Assembly (NCBI RefSeq): GCF_000372825.1
Contig: NZ_KB910516.1
Span: 119,501 to 183,500 of the forward strand
Length of the DNA: 64,000 bases
Reading direction: 5' to 3'
Origin: Methylobacterium sp. 77
GTDB lineage: Bacteria; Pseudomonadota; Alphaproteobacteria; Rhizobiales; Beijerinckiaceae
Of the stretch, positions 53,716 to 62,852 are shown one piece after another. The position numbers and the translations under genes are program-made. The first letter of the stretch is position 1. Each line of letters begins with the position of its first letter. Below the pieces are notes generated by a model, which saw only the letters and a program-made list of their open reading frames with translations, searched no databases and was not told where the DNA came from.

Positions 53716-56700
53716 TCAGGCCCCCTCGAAGCGACCGCTCGCATGAGCGAGCATCGTGTAGACCTTGCCCGTTTCCGAGGTGAGGTAGGCATCGGCCCGC
53801 CGCGAGTCGCGATCGTTCTTGGAAACTTCGCCGAGCAGCCGCTCGAACTCCCCGACATAGCGATCCACCGTCCGGCGGAACTCGGCATCGGCCGCGTAGC
53901 GCCTGCGGATCTCCTCGAAGGTCTGCCGACCCTGCGCCGTGTAGAGGCGGCGATCGAACAGGTTCGGCTCACCGCGACGATAGCGCTCCCACAACTCCAC
54001 CGCCGTCTGATGCTCGATCATCTTGGCGATGTCGGTTGAGATCGTCTCGAGGGCCGTCCGGCTCCGCTCCACGGCGGCCTTGTTCGGCTCGGTTCGCGTG
54101 GACTCGATTTTGGTCGAATCCGGCTTGTTCGCCTCCGGTCTGGTTGCCTCCGATTTGGCCTGTTCCGCCTTCACCACTCCGGGCTTGGACTGCTCGGCAC
54201 GATCGGGAGGGGTCTTCGCCGGAGAGGACCCATCCGTGTCGTCATCGAGGGAGGCGCGGGTCAGGAGGTCCGAGAGCCAGCCTCTGTTGTCGCGCCCGCC
54301 GCGACCGGCCGGGGCGGGGATGCGCGAGGTTTCACCGGAACGCAGGGGAGCTTGGCTGGCAGCCCGGCCCGTAGCCGCCGGAGCGGAGACGATGCTCATC
54401 TGCTGGCCTGTGCGAGGCTCGGGAGCCTTGTCCTCACGGGCTTTCGCTTCAGGAACATTGGCACCGGTCCCGACCGTATCGGGCTCCGCCGGCTTGGGCT
54501 TCGCGGCGATCGAGTCCGGAGCCTTGGCCTCCTGAAGCTTCGGGGCCGGAGCGTCGGCCTTGCGCGGCGCGGGGGCCGGCGCGGTCTGTGCCTTTGCGAT
54601 TGGGGCAGGGCCACCATCCGGCTCCGCCACGTCGACGCCACGCCGCGACCGCGAGACGAGTGATGACAGTTCGTTCAGCGCCTTGATCTGGTCGGACACG
54701 ACCCGGCGCATCTCACTGGTGGCCTCTTCGGTCTCGCGTGGAATTGCCAGCACGCCGCGCTGCAGATCCGCCCGCGTGGCGTCCAACTCGCGACGAATCT
54801 CCGCTGCCATCTCGCGCATACCCGCGACCGAGTCGCCGAAGCGTCCGGCCGCGCCTTCGAACACCACCATCATCTGCTCGGACGCACCGGAGATCGCCGC
54901 ACGGACGGCGGCGGCAGTGCGCTCGCCCTCGTTGCCGGCATTGTCGCGAAGGCCCTCGAAGGCTCCGGTCACGCTGGCGCCCGCACTCTGGGCCGCATCC
55001 GACAAGCTGGTGGCGATACCACGAGCCCGCTCCTCAGCGGAACTGAGGGTCTCGGCCATCAGCGTGTCGAAGCGCGCGGTCTGCTCTTCGAGGGCGCCGG
55101 AGCGCGCCTCGATGCGTGTCAGCACCTCCTCCACCGCCTTGTCGCGGTTGGCGAGAAGATCGACGAGGCGCGCCTCGATGGATTCCAGCGAGCCCGCCGC
55201 GTTCGTGAGAGTGCCGGAATGGGTGCGGGCGATCTCGGTCAGCGAGCTTCCGCGCGCATCGAGCGATTTGGCGAGGTCGGAAGCATCGCGCAATGCGCCC
55301 TCGGCCACCGCCTTGAGCCGATCGACCTGTTCGGCCACGCTGCTGCTGGCGCGCTCGGTCTCGCCGCTGATCGCGGTAAGCGTTGCCTGCACCTGCTCGA
55401 CCCGGCCCGAAAGGCCCTGTTCGATGGCGCCAAGATTCTCCCCCGCATCGCTGACCAGCTCGCGAAGGGCCGCGTTCGCACCTTCCACCCTATGGAGGAC
55501 ACCGCCGAGTTCGCTGCGAAGCCGATCGCTTGCTTCGTTGAGGGTCGCCAGCGCGCGAGATGCCCCGCCATCGATGGCCGCCAAGAGTGCGTTTCTGGAT
55601 GCATCCGACTGTTCGGTGAGGTCGCGGACCCGGTCGCGCAGAGTGTCTGCGAGAGGCGTACCGCACTCGTTGAGGATGCGTTCGATCTCCTGGCTGCGCT
55701 CTCCAAGCGCCGCAGCAAGCTGGGACGCCGGGCCTTCGACGATGTCGCGAAGGCGCTCGGAATGCGTCGCCATCGCCTCGACGACGAGGTTTCCGCGTCC
55801 GTCGATCGTATCCGCGATCGATCCTCCGCGCTCTTCGATGGCACGGGTGATGGTCTCCGCGCTCTCGGCGAGGCGGCGTGACAGCGACTGCCCGCGGGAT
55901 TCGATCAGCGTAGCCAGGGCCGTCGACCGGCGATCGAAGCCGGCGATCATGTCCTGGTTGCGCCCGTCGATGAGGGCGGCGACGGCCTCGTTGCGCTGAT
56001 CGAGAGCCGTGGCGAGCGCATCGGCATGGGCCTGCGCCAGGGCGGCGTGGCGGTCGACCCGTTCGTCGAAAGCGGCCAGCATGGTTGCGCTGTGCCCGTC
56101 CACCAGAGTGGCATAGGCGTCCTGGCGGTCGTCGAAGGCATTGGCCAGCGCATCGCCGCGTGAGGCGACGAGAGAGGCGAACACCTTCATCCGGCTGTCG
56201 ATACGGTTCGTGAAGGCCTCGCTGCGGGCATCCACCGCCTCGGTCAGGGCGGTGCCCTGGTTGTCGATGGTGCGGGCGAATGCCGCCGCGCGGCTGTCCA
56301 CCAGCTGGTCGAGGGCCCGCAGGCATTCGTCGAACAGGGATGCGATAGCCTGAGTGCGGGCATCCACCGATTGGGTCAGCGATAGGCCCTGGTGGTCGAT
56401 GGTGCTCGTGAACTCCGCCGTACGGTTGTTCATCAGGTCGTCGAGCGCGCGCAGGCGCTCGTCGAATACGGTGGCCATGACCTGGGCGCTGGCCTCGACG
56501 GCCTGGCTCAGTGATGTACCGCGATTGTCGATGGTCCGAGCGAACTCCGCTGCGCGGTTGTCCACCAGATCGTCTAGGGCGCGCAGGCGCTCGTCGAAGA
56601 GTGCGCCCATGGCATGGGTGCGGTCATCGACCGACTGATACAGGGCGCTGCCCTGACTCTCGACGGTGCGGGCGAATTCCGCCGTCCGGGTCTCCACGAT

Positions 56701-59700
56701 GGTGTCGAGTTCACGAAGCCGATCTTCGAAGAGGGCGCGCAGTGAGCCCGTCCTGTCGTCGAGTGACCGGGCGAGGGTGCCGCCGCGGTCGTCGACCGTG
56801 TGAGCGAGCTGCGCCGTCCGGGTCTCGACGAGGTGATCGAGCGCGCGCAGGCGCTCGTCGAACAGAGTGCTCAGCATGGCCGTGCCCGCATCGACCGAGC
56901 GGGTGAGGACGGAGCCTTGCGTGTCCAGGGTCCGGACGAATTCGGCCGAACGGTTCGCCACCAGGCTGTCGAGGGCGAGCAGGCGCTCGTCGAACAGGAC
57001 GCTCATCGCCTGAGTGCGCGCATCGACCCGGTCGGTCAGGGCCTCGGCACGGCCATCCACGAGCCCGTCGAGAGCCGTGAGGACGTCGTCGAACAATGTC
57101 CGAAGGCCGAGAGTGCGCGCCTCGACCGATGCTGCGATTTGGGAGCCGCGACCGTCCACGAGCTCGTTGAGGGCACCGATGCGCTCGTCGAACAGCGCGA
57201 TCAGGTCACGCGTACGGGTTTCCACGGCACCGGCGGCACCGCCGAGGCTGGCCTCGATCGTATCGACGAAGGTCCGTCCACGCTGGTCGAGCGAGTCGTG
57301 CAGCGGCGCGAGCCGGTCGTCGAAGCTGCTGGTGAGAACCTGCGAGTGGTCGTCCAGCATGGTCCGGATCTCGTTGGTCCGGTTGTCGAGGAGCTGGTGG
57401 ACGGTGCGCACGCCCTCATCGAGCAGGCTGCTGATATCGGTGGTCCGCTGGTGCAGCGTCGAGCCGAGCCGGCCTTCGCCCTCGCCCAAGAGCCGGTCCG
57501 CATCGGAGACGACCTCGCGCAGGCGAGCGATCACGGTGTCGCTGCGCTGTTCGAGAAGTTCCGCGAGGGATGAACCACCACGATCGAACAGGTGTGCCAG
57601 TTCGGTGATGCGGGTCCCGAGAGCCCCGAATACGATGCGTCCCTTCTCGTCGAGTTCCTGGCCCATGGCCGCCGTGCGCTCGTCGATGAGCGCCCCCAGC
57701 GCTTCCGCACGGTTCGAGAACGAGGCGCGGATCGCTTCCGCCTGTCCGGCGAGGGCATCGTTGGCATGCCCCGTCCGGCTCTCGATCATCTCCACGAGCT
57801 CGCGGGTGCGGTTGGAGAGGTCCTCGTCCACGGCCCGGGTGCGGCTCTCGATGAGGCGGATCGCCTCGAAGGCCTGTGACCCGAAAGTTTCGTCGATGAG
57901 GCGGCTGCGCTCCTCCAAAGCCGCGGCGATCGAATCCAGGCGCCCGATCACCCCGGTATCGAAGCGGCCGACGCCTTCTTCCAGTCGATGCGACAGTTCG
58001 AGGCTCTGGCGCTCGAAGCGCTCGGCGATCTCGGTGGAGCGGCTTCCCAGGGTGTCGCCCAGGCTCAGGCTGCGGGCGGCGATGTCCTGCGCCATGCCGT
58101 CGGCGCGGGCGTCGAGCGTCTGGACGAGGTCACGGCTTCCCTCGACCATGATGCGTGCCATCTCGCCGGTCCGCAGGATCAGAGCTTCGTTGAGGGCCGT
58201 GGCGCGGGAGCCGAGCTGCCCGTCGATCTGGTTCACCAGATGGGTGAAGGTCTCGCCGATCTCGGCGGTGCGCTTCACGGAACGCTCTTCCAGGGCGCCA
58301 AGCTGGCTCTCCACGGTCTCGCGGGCTTCGCGAGTCCGCTCGGAGATGGTGTCGGCCACGGCCTTGCCCTGCACCGTGATGACCCGGTCCATCTCCTGCA
58401 ACTGACCGGAGACGGTCTCGCTCAGGGCGGAGGTGTCGCGCGCGATGCGGTCGGCGAGGATATCGCCGCGGGCGATCGTCTCCTGAAGCGCGGCGAGGCG
58501 GTCGTTGAGCACGGTGTCGATGGCCTTCGCCCGGCTCTCGGTCGTGTCGGCGAAGCTCGCGCTGCTCTGGGCGAGGGCGTCGTTGACGCGTGCGCTCTGA
58601 GCCGTGACGGCCAGGACGATGTCGCGGCCGGTATTGGCCAGCTGACCGTGAGCCTCCTCGGCGTGGCTCGTGATCAGGTCGGTCATGCCGCGGCTATGCG
58701 TGCCGAAGGCGGTCTCGACGTCCCTGATCCGGGCGGCGAGCTCGCTGCCGACATTCTCGGCAGCGCGGGCGATCGAGCCCGTCGCTTCGGTGGCCCGGTG
58801 AACCAGGGTCTCGTCGATCTCCGCGAGCGTGCGGCGCAGGGCCTCCATCGCGTCCTGCGCGCGTCCTCCCACTTCTCCGCTGAGGCCGCTGGCGGCTTGC
58901 TGGAGGAGCTGAGCGGCTTCCTCCGTGCGAGCGGCAAGCTCGCCGGAGGTAGCGGCGAGCCGGCGCTCGAAAATCTGTACCGCTTCGACCGTGCGGGCTT
59001 CGAGCTCGCCGGTGGCGCTCGCCGACGAGCGCCGGAGCGCCTGGGCCGCTTCCGCGGTGCTGGCACCGAGCGCCACGGTCGTCTCCTCCGCGCTGCGGCG
59101 GAAGATGTCGGCGGCCTCGCTGGTGCGGGACCCGATCTCGCTGCCGAGGGTGTCGAGGACGACGCGAAGGCTCTCGATCGCGCCGGTCGAGCGGGAATCG
59201 AAGGTGCTGCCGAGGACGCCGAAGGCACCGGTCAGGGTGAGGGTCGCGTCTTCGACGCGCTGGGTGACGAGCCCACCGACCTGTTCGCCGGCCTTGTTCA
59301 GGCGGCGGATGCTGGTGTTGACGACCGAGGCCGTGTCCTCGCCGCTGCTGCGGATCGCGGTGGCGGCCTCCGCCGAGCGGGCATCGATCTCGCCATTGAG
59401 GCTCGCCACGGTGCTCCGGAGGTTGTCCACCGTACCCTGGGCCCTGGTCTCGAAATTGGTCCCGAGCGACGCAAGTGCGCCATCCATCGCCAGCGCGGCT
59501 TCCTGGGCACGCAGGGTGACGAGGTCGCCGATCCGCTCCCCGGCAGAGGTCAGGTTGCTCTCGAGCGTCCCGCCCTGAACGGTGAGGGTCTCGTGCAGGC
59601 GGGCGGAGACGGAGTCGATGCGCTCGGCCAGGATTCCGGCGCGCTCGTCGATGCCGGAGCCGGCATGTTCGATCGACCGCACCAGGTCGTCGCGGAGGGC

Positions 59701-61320
59701 TCCCGTCCGGGCGGCGAAGGTCTCGACGATGCCCTCGGAAGCCAGCGCCAGACCGGCCTGAGCCTCGCGAGTGCGGCTCTCGATCGCTTGGGAAACACCG
59801 CTGCCGGCAGCCTCGATCTCGTTGCGCAGGGCCGTGCCGCGGTGGGTGATGTCCTCGGTGAGCGCTGCACCCGTCGCAGCGAAATGTTCGCGCAGGGCGG
59901 TGCCGGTTTCGGCGAAGCGTGCGGTGATCTCGCCACCGGTATTCGAGAAGTTCGTGGTGAGTTCATTGCCCCGGGCGAGGAATGCGCTCTCGAGCCCGCG
60001 TGCGGAATCCTCGAAGGTCTGGCGGACTTCGCCACCCTGGCGGTTCAGGCTCTCGATCACCTCCATCCCGGTCTGGGCGAGGGTGCGCGCCACTTGGCCG
60101 GCATTGTCCGCCAGCGTCGCGGTGAGCATTCCGCCGGTCCGCTCGAAGGCCAGCGTCACGTCGGCGGCGCGGTTTTCGAGAGATTGCGTCAGCGTGTTGC
60201 CGACCTCGGTGAGGCTGCTGCGAACACCTTCACTGGTGCTGGCGAGGCGCTGGACGAGGTCGTCGCCACGATCGGTCACGAGGCCGACCACACGGTCTCC
60301 GGCTTCGCCGAGCGCGGCGGTGATGGCATCGCCACGATTGCCCAGTGCCGAAGTGATCGCCTCGCCGCGCGCGTCGAGGGCGCCGGTCACCCGATCGCCG
60401 GCGCCGGTCACCGCGGCGACGATGCGCTCGGCCGCTCCGTCGAGCTCCTGGGTCAGGTTCTGATGCGAACCGGTGATCGCGCCGCGCACCCGCTCGGCAT
60501 TCGCGACGATGGACTCGCGCTGGGCGACCAGTTCGTCCACGAGCGAACGGATACGGATCTCGTTGTCGGAATAGGCGCGCTCCAGGGTCGCGATCTCACC
60601 GCGTACCAGGGTCTCCAACTCGCCGGCACGGGCCAGCGCACGCTCGACGCCGTCGCCCACGGCCGCGACCTCGCGGCGGACCGTCTGCGACATCGTGAGG
60701 ACGGCATCGGTCGAGAAATTCTCGGGCTCGGCGAGACGGATCGCGACCTCGCCCACGGCACGCGCCACGAGGCGCATCTCCTGGGCACGGACCGCGAGCA
60801 TCGCCATGATCGCGAAGAGGACGACCGGGCCGACCAAGGCAGTCGCGCCGACGGCGGCCTGAAGCGCGGTCATGCCTGTGAAGAAGGCCTTCAACTCGCC
60901 CCCCGACTGGTTCCAGACGAGAGCGAGAAGTGCGCCGAACCAGACAGCGGAGGCGAGTGCGGCGAAGATATAAGGCTTGCCGGAGGGGCGAACGCGCAGG
61001 GTCTGCTGCAGGATGCCGATGTTCTGGCGGTCGTCATTGGCCACCATCGAGCGGTCGGGCGGCAGCAATCCGCCTTCCCGGCGCGGCCGGTTGCGGTCCG
61101 GCGGAGGCAGATCGGAGGCCAGGGGCTGGTCGAGATCGAGGCGCGGAGGAACGAAACGGCCGTTCTGTTCGCTCAACGGATCGCCGTCGCCGACGTCAGG
61201 AAGCCGCGGCTCGACACGGGGATCCGTCGCCTGGGTCGAGGGGAAGTCCAGGTTGAGGGCCTGCTCGATGGCGGAAAGAGCCGCCTCGGCCGGGTCCTTG
61301 AGCTTCTTTTCCGTGGCCAT
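53716..61320 (-). CDS. Giant coiled-coil membrane protein, GPR/RgsE-like polar growth factor
   Basis: A 2,534-residue protein; ATG 61320 has GAGGCG upstream. Residues 1-~112 are polar and probably cytoplasmic. Two membrane segments follow (~115-135, PYIFAALASAVWFGALLALVW, and ~149-172). The long region ~190-2200 is built almost entirely of 11-residue (hendecad) helical repeats of the apolipoprotein type, predicting rod-like coiled coil. At ~1440-1665 the repeat is so regular that the DNA shows 132-bp units. From ~2200 there is a Pro/Ala/Lys-rich linker, then a conserved C-terminal domain (ELWERYRRGEPNLFDRRLYT). This architecture matches the growth-pole-ring protein of Agrobacterium (GPR, about 2,100 residues) and RgsE of Sinorhizobium, needed for unipolar growth. 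Homology is judged from architecture only. It converges on DUF1489 and diverges from the Hpt gene. Confidence 0.82.
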   Translation of the reverse strand: MATEKKLKDPAEAALSAIEQALNLDFPSTQATDPRVEPRLPDVGDGDPLSEQNGRFVPPRLDLDQPLASDLPPPDRNRPRREGGLLPPDRSMVANDDRQNIGILQQTLRVRPSGKPYIFAALASAVWFGALLALVWNQSGGELKAFFTGMTALQAAVGATALVGPVVLFAIMAMLAVRAQEMRLVARAVGEVAIRLAEPENFSTDAVLTMSQTVRREVAAVGDGVERALARAGELETLVRGEIATLERAYSDNEIRIRSLVDELVAQRESIVANAERVRGAITGSHQNLTQELDGAAERIVAAVTGAGDRVTGALDARGEAITSALGNRGDAITAALGEAGDRVVGLVTDRGDDLVQRLASTSEGVRSSLTEVGNTLTQSLENRAADVTLAFERTGGMLTATLADNAGQVARTLAQTGMEVIESLNRQGGEVRQTFEDSARGLESAFLARGNELTTNFSNTGGEITARFAETGTALREHFAATGAALTEDITHRGTALRNEIEAAGSGVSQAIESRTREAQAGLALASEGIVETFAARTGALRDDLVRSIEHAGSGIDERAGILAERIDSVSARLHETLTVQGGTLESNLTSAGERIGDLVTLRAQEAALAMDGALASLGTNFETRAQGTVDNLRSTVASLNGEIDARSAEAATAIRSSGEDTASVVNTSIRRLNKAGEQVGGLVTQRVEDATLTLTGAFGVLGSTFDSRSTGAIESLRVVLDTLGSEIGSRTSEAADIFRRSAEETTVALGASTAEAAQALRRSSASATGELEARTVEAVQIFERRLAATSGELAARTEEAAQLLQQAASGLSGEVGGRAQDAMEALRRTLAEIDETLVHRATEATGSIARAAENVGSELAARIRDVETAFGTHSRGMTDLITSHAEEAHGQLANTGRDIVLAVTAQSARVNDALAQSSASFADTTESRAKAIDTVLNDRLAALQETIARGDILADRIARDTSALSETVSGQLQEMDRVITVQGKAVADTISERTREARETVESQLGALEERSVKRTAEIGETFTHLVNQIDGQLGSRATALNEALILRTGEMARIMVEGSRDLVQTLDARADGMAQDIAARSLSLGDTLGSRSTEIAERFERQSLELSHRLEEGVGRFDTGVIGRLDSIAAALEERSRLIDETFGSQAFEAIRLIESRTRAVDEDLSNRTRELVEMIESRTGHANDALAGQAEAIRASFSNRAEALGALIDERTAAMGQELDEKGRIVFGALGTRITELAHLFDRGGSSLAELLEQRSDTVIARLREVVSDADRLLGEGEGRLGSTLHQRTTDISSLLDEGVRTVHQLLDNRTNEIRTMLDDHSQVLTSSFDDRLAPLHDSLDQRGRTFVDTIEASLGGAAGAVETRTRDLIALFDERIGALNELVDGRGSQIAASVEARTLGLRTLFDDVLTALDGLVDGRAEALTDRVDARTQAMSVLFDERLLALDSLVANRSAEFVRTLDTQGSVLTRSVDAGTAMLSTLFDERLRALDHLVETRTAQLAHTVDDRGGTLARSLDDRTGSLRALFEDRLRELDTIVETRTAEFARTVESQGSALYQSVDDRTHAMGALFDERLRALDDLVDNRAAEFARTIDNRGTSLSQAVEASAQVMATVFDERLRALDDLMNNRTAEFTSTIDHQGLSLTQSVDARTQAIASLFDECLRALDQLVDSRAAAFARTIDNQGTALTEAVDARSEAFTNRIDSRMKVFASLVASRGDALANAFDDRQDAYATLVDGHSATMLAAFDERVDRHAALAQAHADALATALDQRNEAVAALIDGRNQDMIAGFDRRSTALATLIESRGQSLSRRLAESAETITRAIEERGGSIADTIDGRGNLVVEAMATHSERLRDIVEGPASQLAAALGERSQEIERILNECGTPLADTLRDRVRDLTEQSDASRNALLAAIDGGASRALATLNEASDRLRSELGGVLHRVEGANAALRELVSDAGENLGAIEQGLSGRVEQVQATLTAISGETERASSSVAEQVDRLKAVAEGALRDASDLAKSLDARGSSLTEIARTHSGTLTNAAGSLESIEARLVDLLANRDKAVEEVLTRIEARSGALEEQTARFDTLMAETLSSAEERARGIATSLSDAAQSAGASVTGAFEGLRDNAGNEGERTAAAVRAAISGASEQMMVVFEGAAGRFGDSVAGMREMAAEIRRELDATRADLQRGVLAIPRETEEATSEMRRVVSDQIKALNELSSLVSRSRRGVDVAEPDGGPAPIAKAQTAPAPAPRKADAPAPKLQEAKAPDSIAAKPKPAEPDTVGTGANVPEAKAREDKAPEPRTGQQMSIVSAPAATGRAASQAPLRSGETSRIPAPAGRGGRDNRGWLSDLLTRASLDDDTDGSSPAKTPPDRAEQSKPGVVKAEQAKSEATRPEANKPDSTKIESTRTEPNKAAVERSRTALETISTDIAKMIEHQTAVELWERYRRGEPNLFDRRLYTAQGRQTFEEIRRRYAADAEFRRTVDRYVGEFERLLGEVSKNDRDSRRADAYLTSETGKVYTMLAHASGRFEGA
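56327..56994. repeat. In-phase 132-bp tandem repeats within the giant protein gene
   Basis: The marker TCGTCGAA (coding TTCGACGA) recurs at 56327, 56459, 56591, 56723 (TCTTCGAA), 56855 and 56987, exactly 132 bp apart. Each unit codes for 44 residues, that is four 11-residue hendecads. Beyond 56987 the next markers at 57086 and 57185 are 99 bp apart, i.e. three hendecads. Units change by whole hendecads, keeping the coiled-coil register. Confidence 0.85.
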
Positions 61321-61377
61321 ACAACGCCTCGTTACGCAGGTCGCAGAAGCCGGCCGCATCCGGTGATCGACGACATT

Positions 61378-61393
61378 TTTACCAATTTACCAA
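61378..61393. repeat. Tandem TTTACCAA upstream of the giant gene
   Basis: TTTACCAA occurs twice in a row (61378-61393), 58 bp upstream of the giant gene's start, with a third partial copy (TTACCAA) near 61467-61473. The gap lies between the divergent giant and Hpt genes. It may be a regulatory repeat; a CtrA-type half site has similar sequence but the spacing does not fit. Confidence 0.3.
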
Positions 61394-61612
61394 GGAAGTT
61401 TAGACCTCGGCGCGAGACCCGGATACCCGAGTGGGTCGAACCGTCCAAAAAACCTTAACGGAATGGTTACCAAGCCTGGTGCCGGCTCCATCCCGTCGGC
61501 TTTATGCATGATGCCCCAAGGCTTAAACGGAAGCGAACGATGCCGGGCGCTCCTGTGGATAGCCTGGCCGAACGAAGCCCGATCACGGGGTTCGGTTTAG
61601 GCGAGGGGACAA

Positions 61613-61939
61613 TTGACCAGGTTGATCGATCACGCCTACCTCGCCGAACAGACCTTCGGCGACGACGAACTCGCCCGTGAATTGCTGGGGCTCTTCGAGG
61701 CTCAATGCCGCCGGCTGCTGCCGGGGATTGCCGATACGGCTATCGATCGATGCGCCCGGGCCGACCTCGCCCACACCCTGAAGGGGTCCGCACTCGGCGT
61801 GGGAGCGGGCCGGGTCGCCGAACTGAGCACTGGCATCGAGGATGGATTGAGACGGGACGCCGACGTTCCGGCGGCGGTTCTCGCCGATCTCACCGACGCG
61901 GTGGTATCTACCCTGGCGGAAATCGACGCACTTGCCTGA
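61613..61939 (+). CDS. Hpt-domain histidine phosphotransfer protein
   Basis: A 108-residue four-helix Hpt protein. The phosphorylated histidine is H54 in AHTLKGSA. The start is TTG at 61613, supported by GAGGGGACAA just upstream; no ATG exists near it. Hpt proteins relay phosphoryl groups between hybrid kinases and response regulators, as ChpT and similar proteins do in alphaproteobacterial cell-cycle control. It diverges from the giant GPR-like gene. No kinase or response regulator is adjacent, so partners are unknown. Confidence 0.88.
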   Translation: MTRLIDHAYLAEQTFGDDELARELLGLFEAQCRRLLPGIADTAIDRCARADLAHTLKGSALGVGAGRVAELSTGIEDGLRRDADVPAAVLADLTDAVVSTLAEIDALA

Positions 61940-62096
61940 TCTTCCCTCCGGTGGAGGGAACGGCTCGGCATCTGCGACGTAAGCGCATGAATGTCGAGCG
62001 ATCGGGCCGGTGCCGCTTGCATTCGATGGTCCGCCCCTTCAAGGCAGTCGCGCTGCACAACCGGCCACGACGTGTTGTACGAGCCTGGAGTCTTAG

Positions 62097-62417
62097 ATGC
62101 CCAAGATCACCTACGTCGACCATGCTGGAACGGCCAGGACCGTGGAAGCCGACGTAGGATCGACCGTGATGGAGGCGGCGATCCGCAACAACGTGCCGGG
62201 CATCGACGCGGAATGCGGCGGTGCCTGCGCCTGCGCCACCTGCCACGTCTACGTCGATGCCGAATGGGTAGACGCCGTGGGGCCGGCCGAACCGATGGAG
62301 CAGGACATGCTCGATTTCGCTTCCGACGTGCGAGCGACGTCACGCTTGTGCTGTCAGATCAGGATCAAGCCGGAGCTCGACGGTCTCAAGGTCATCACGC
62401 CCGCCCGCCAGGGTTGA
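62097..62417 (+). CDS. 2Fe-2S ferredoxin, adrenodoxin type
   Basis: A 106-residue vertebrate/plant-like ferredoxin with the C-x5-C-x2-C-x36-C cluster ligands C40, C46, C49 and C86. The N-terminal KITYVDHAGTARTVEADVG and VMEAAIRNNVPGIDAECGGAC match the FdVI/adrenodoxin group used by P450s or Fe-S assembly. No P450 or reductase is adjacent. Its last 23 bp overlap the end of the converging VOC gene. Confidence 0.92.
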   Translation: MPKITYVDHAGTARTVEADVGSTVMEAAIRNNVPGIDAECGGACACATCHVYVDAEWVDAVGPAEPMEQDMLDFASDVRATSRLCCQIRIKPELDGLKVITPARQG

Positions 62418-62844
62418 ACGGGCGCGAACCGAGACTCTCGGCGAAGCGCAGCAGGTAACCGTCCGGGTCTTGGACCAGGAACTGCCTGAGGCCGATCTCG
62501 ATCTCTCCGACCCGATACCAGGCCTCGTGGGCCGGACGGAACATGGGCCAGGAGGCGGATCTTAGGGCCGTCAGGACCGGATCGAGGGCGTCGACCGCGA
62601 TCTGGAGGTTGATCCCGCGACCGAAGGGGCGTTCGAGATCGCCCGTCAGCCAATGTCCGTTGACGACGTTGAGCATGACCTGGGCTCCGCCCCGTTCGAG
62701 ATAGGCAAACCCGGTCTCCGGCCGGGAATAGGCCACCGAGAAACCGAGCGTTCCGCACCAGAAGGCGAGGCTCGCGGGCAGGTCGCGGATATCGAGTTCC
62801 GGGACGAGCGGGCTGAACCCACCTTTGGGCTGGCGGTCGGACAT
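62395..62844 (-). CDS. VOC-family protein (bleomycin-resistance/glyoxalase fold)
   Basis: A 149-residue single VOC domain. It starts PLVPELDIRDLPASLAFWCG and contains AYLERGGAQVMLN and the C-terminal FLVQDPDGYLLRFAESLG, matching bleomycin-binding and related VOC proteins. It lacks a proven enzyme motif and may bind bleomycin-type compounds or another ligand. The ATG at 62844 lies 8 bp after the stop of the vWA gene, suggesting cotranscription. Its 3' end overlaps the ferredoxin gene by 23 bp. Confidence 0.86.
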   Translation of the reverse strand: MSDRQPKGGFSPLVPELDIRDLPASLAFWCGTLGFSVAYSRPETGFAYLERGGAQVMLNVVNGHWLTGDLERPFGRGINLQIAVDALDPVLTALRSASWPMFRPAHEAWYRVGEIEIGLRQFLVQDPDGYLLRFAESLGSRPFNPGGRA

Positions 62845-62852
62845 CGCCCGTG

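Noticed and set aside
56327..57192. CRISPR-like regular repeat
   Set aside because: The period is regular, but units are 132 bp without unique spacers and lie in frame inside a coding region.
57988..61458. 1,156-codon open frame on the + strand opposite the giant coiled-coil gene
   Set aside because: It mirrors the repeats of the real gene and has no recognisable domain or ribosome site. The - strand frame has membrane segments, hendecads and a conserved end.
61455..61472. CtrA site TTAA-N8-TTAC before the Hpt gene
   Set aside because: The spacer is 8 bp, not 7, and the second half has a mismatch, so it does not fit the consensus.
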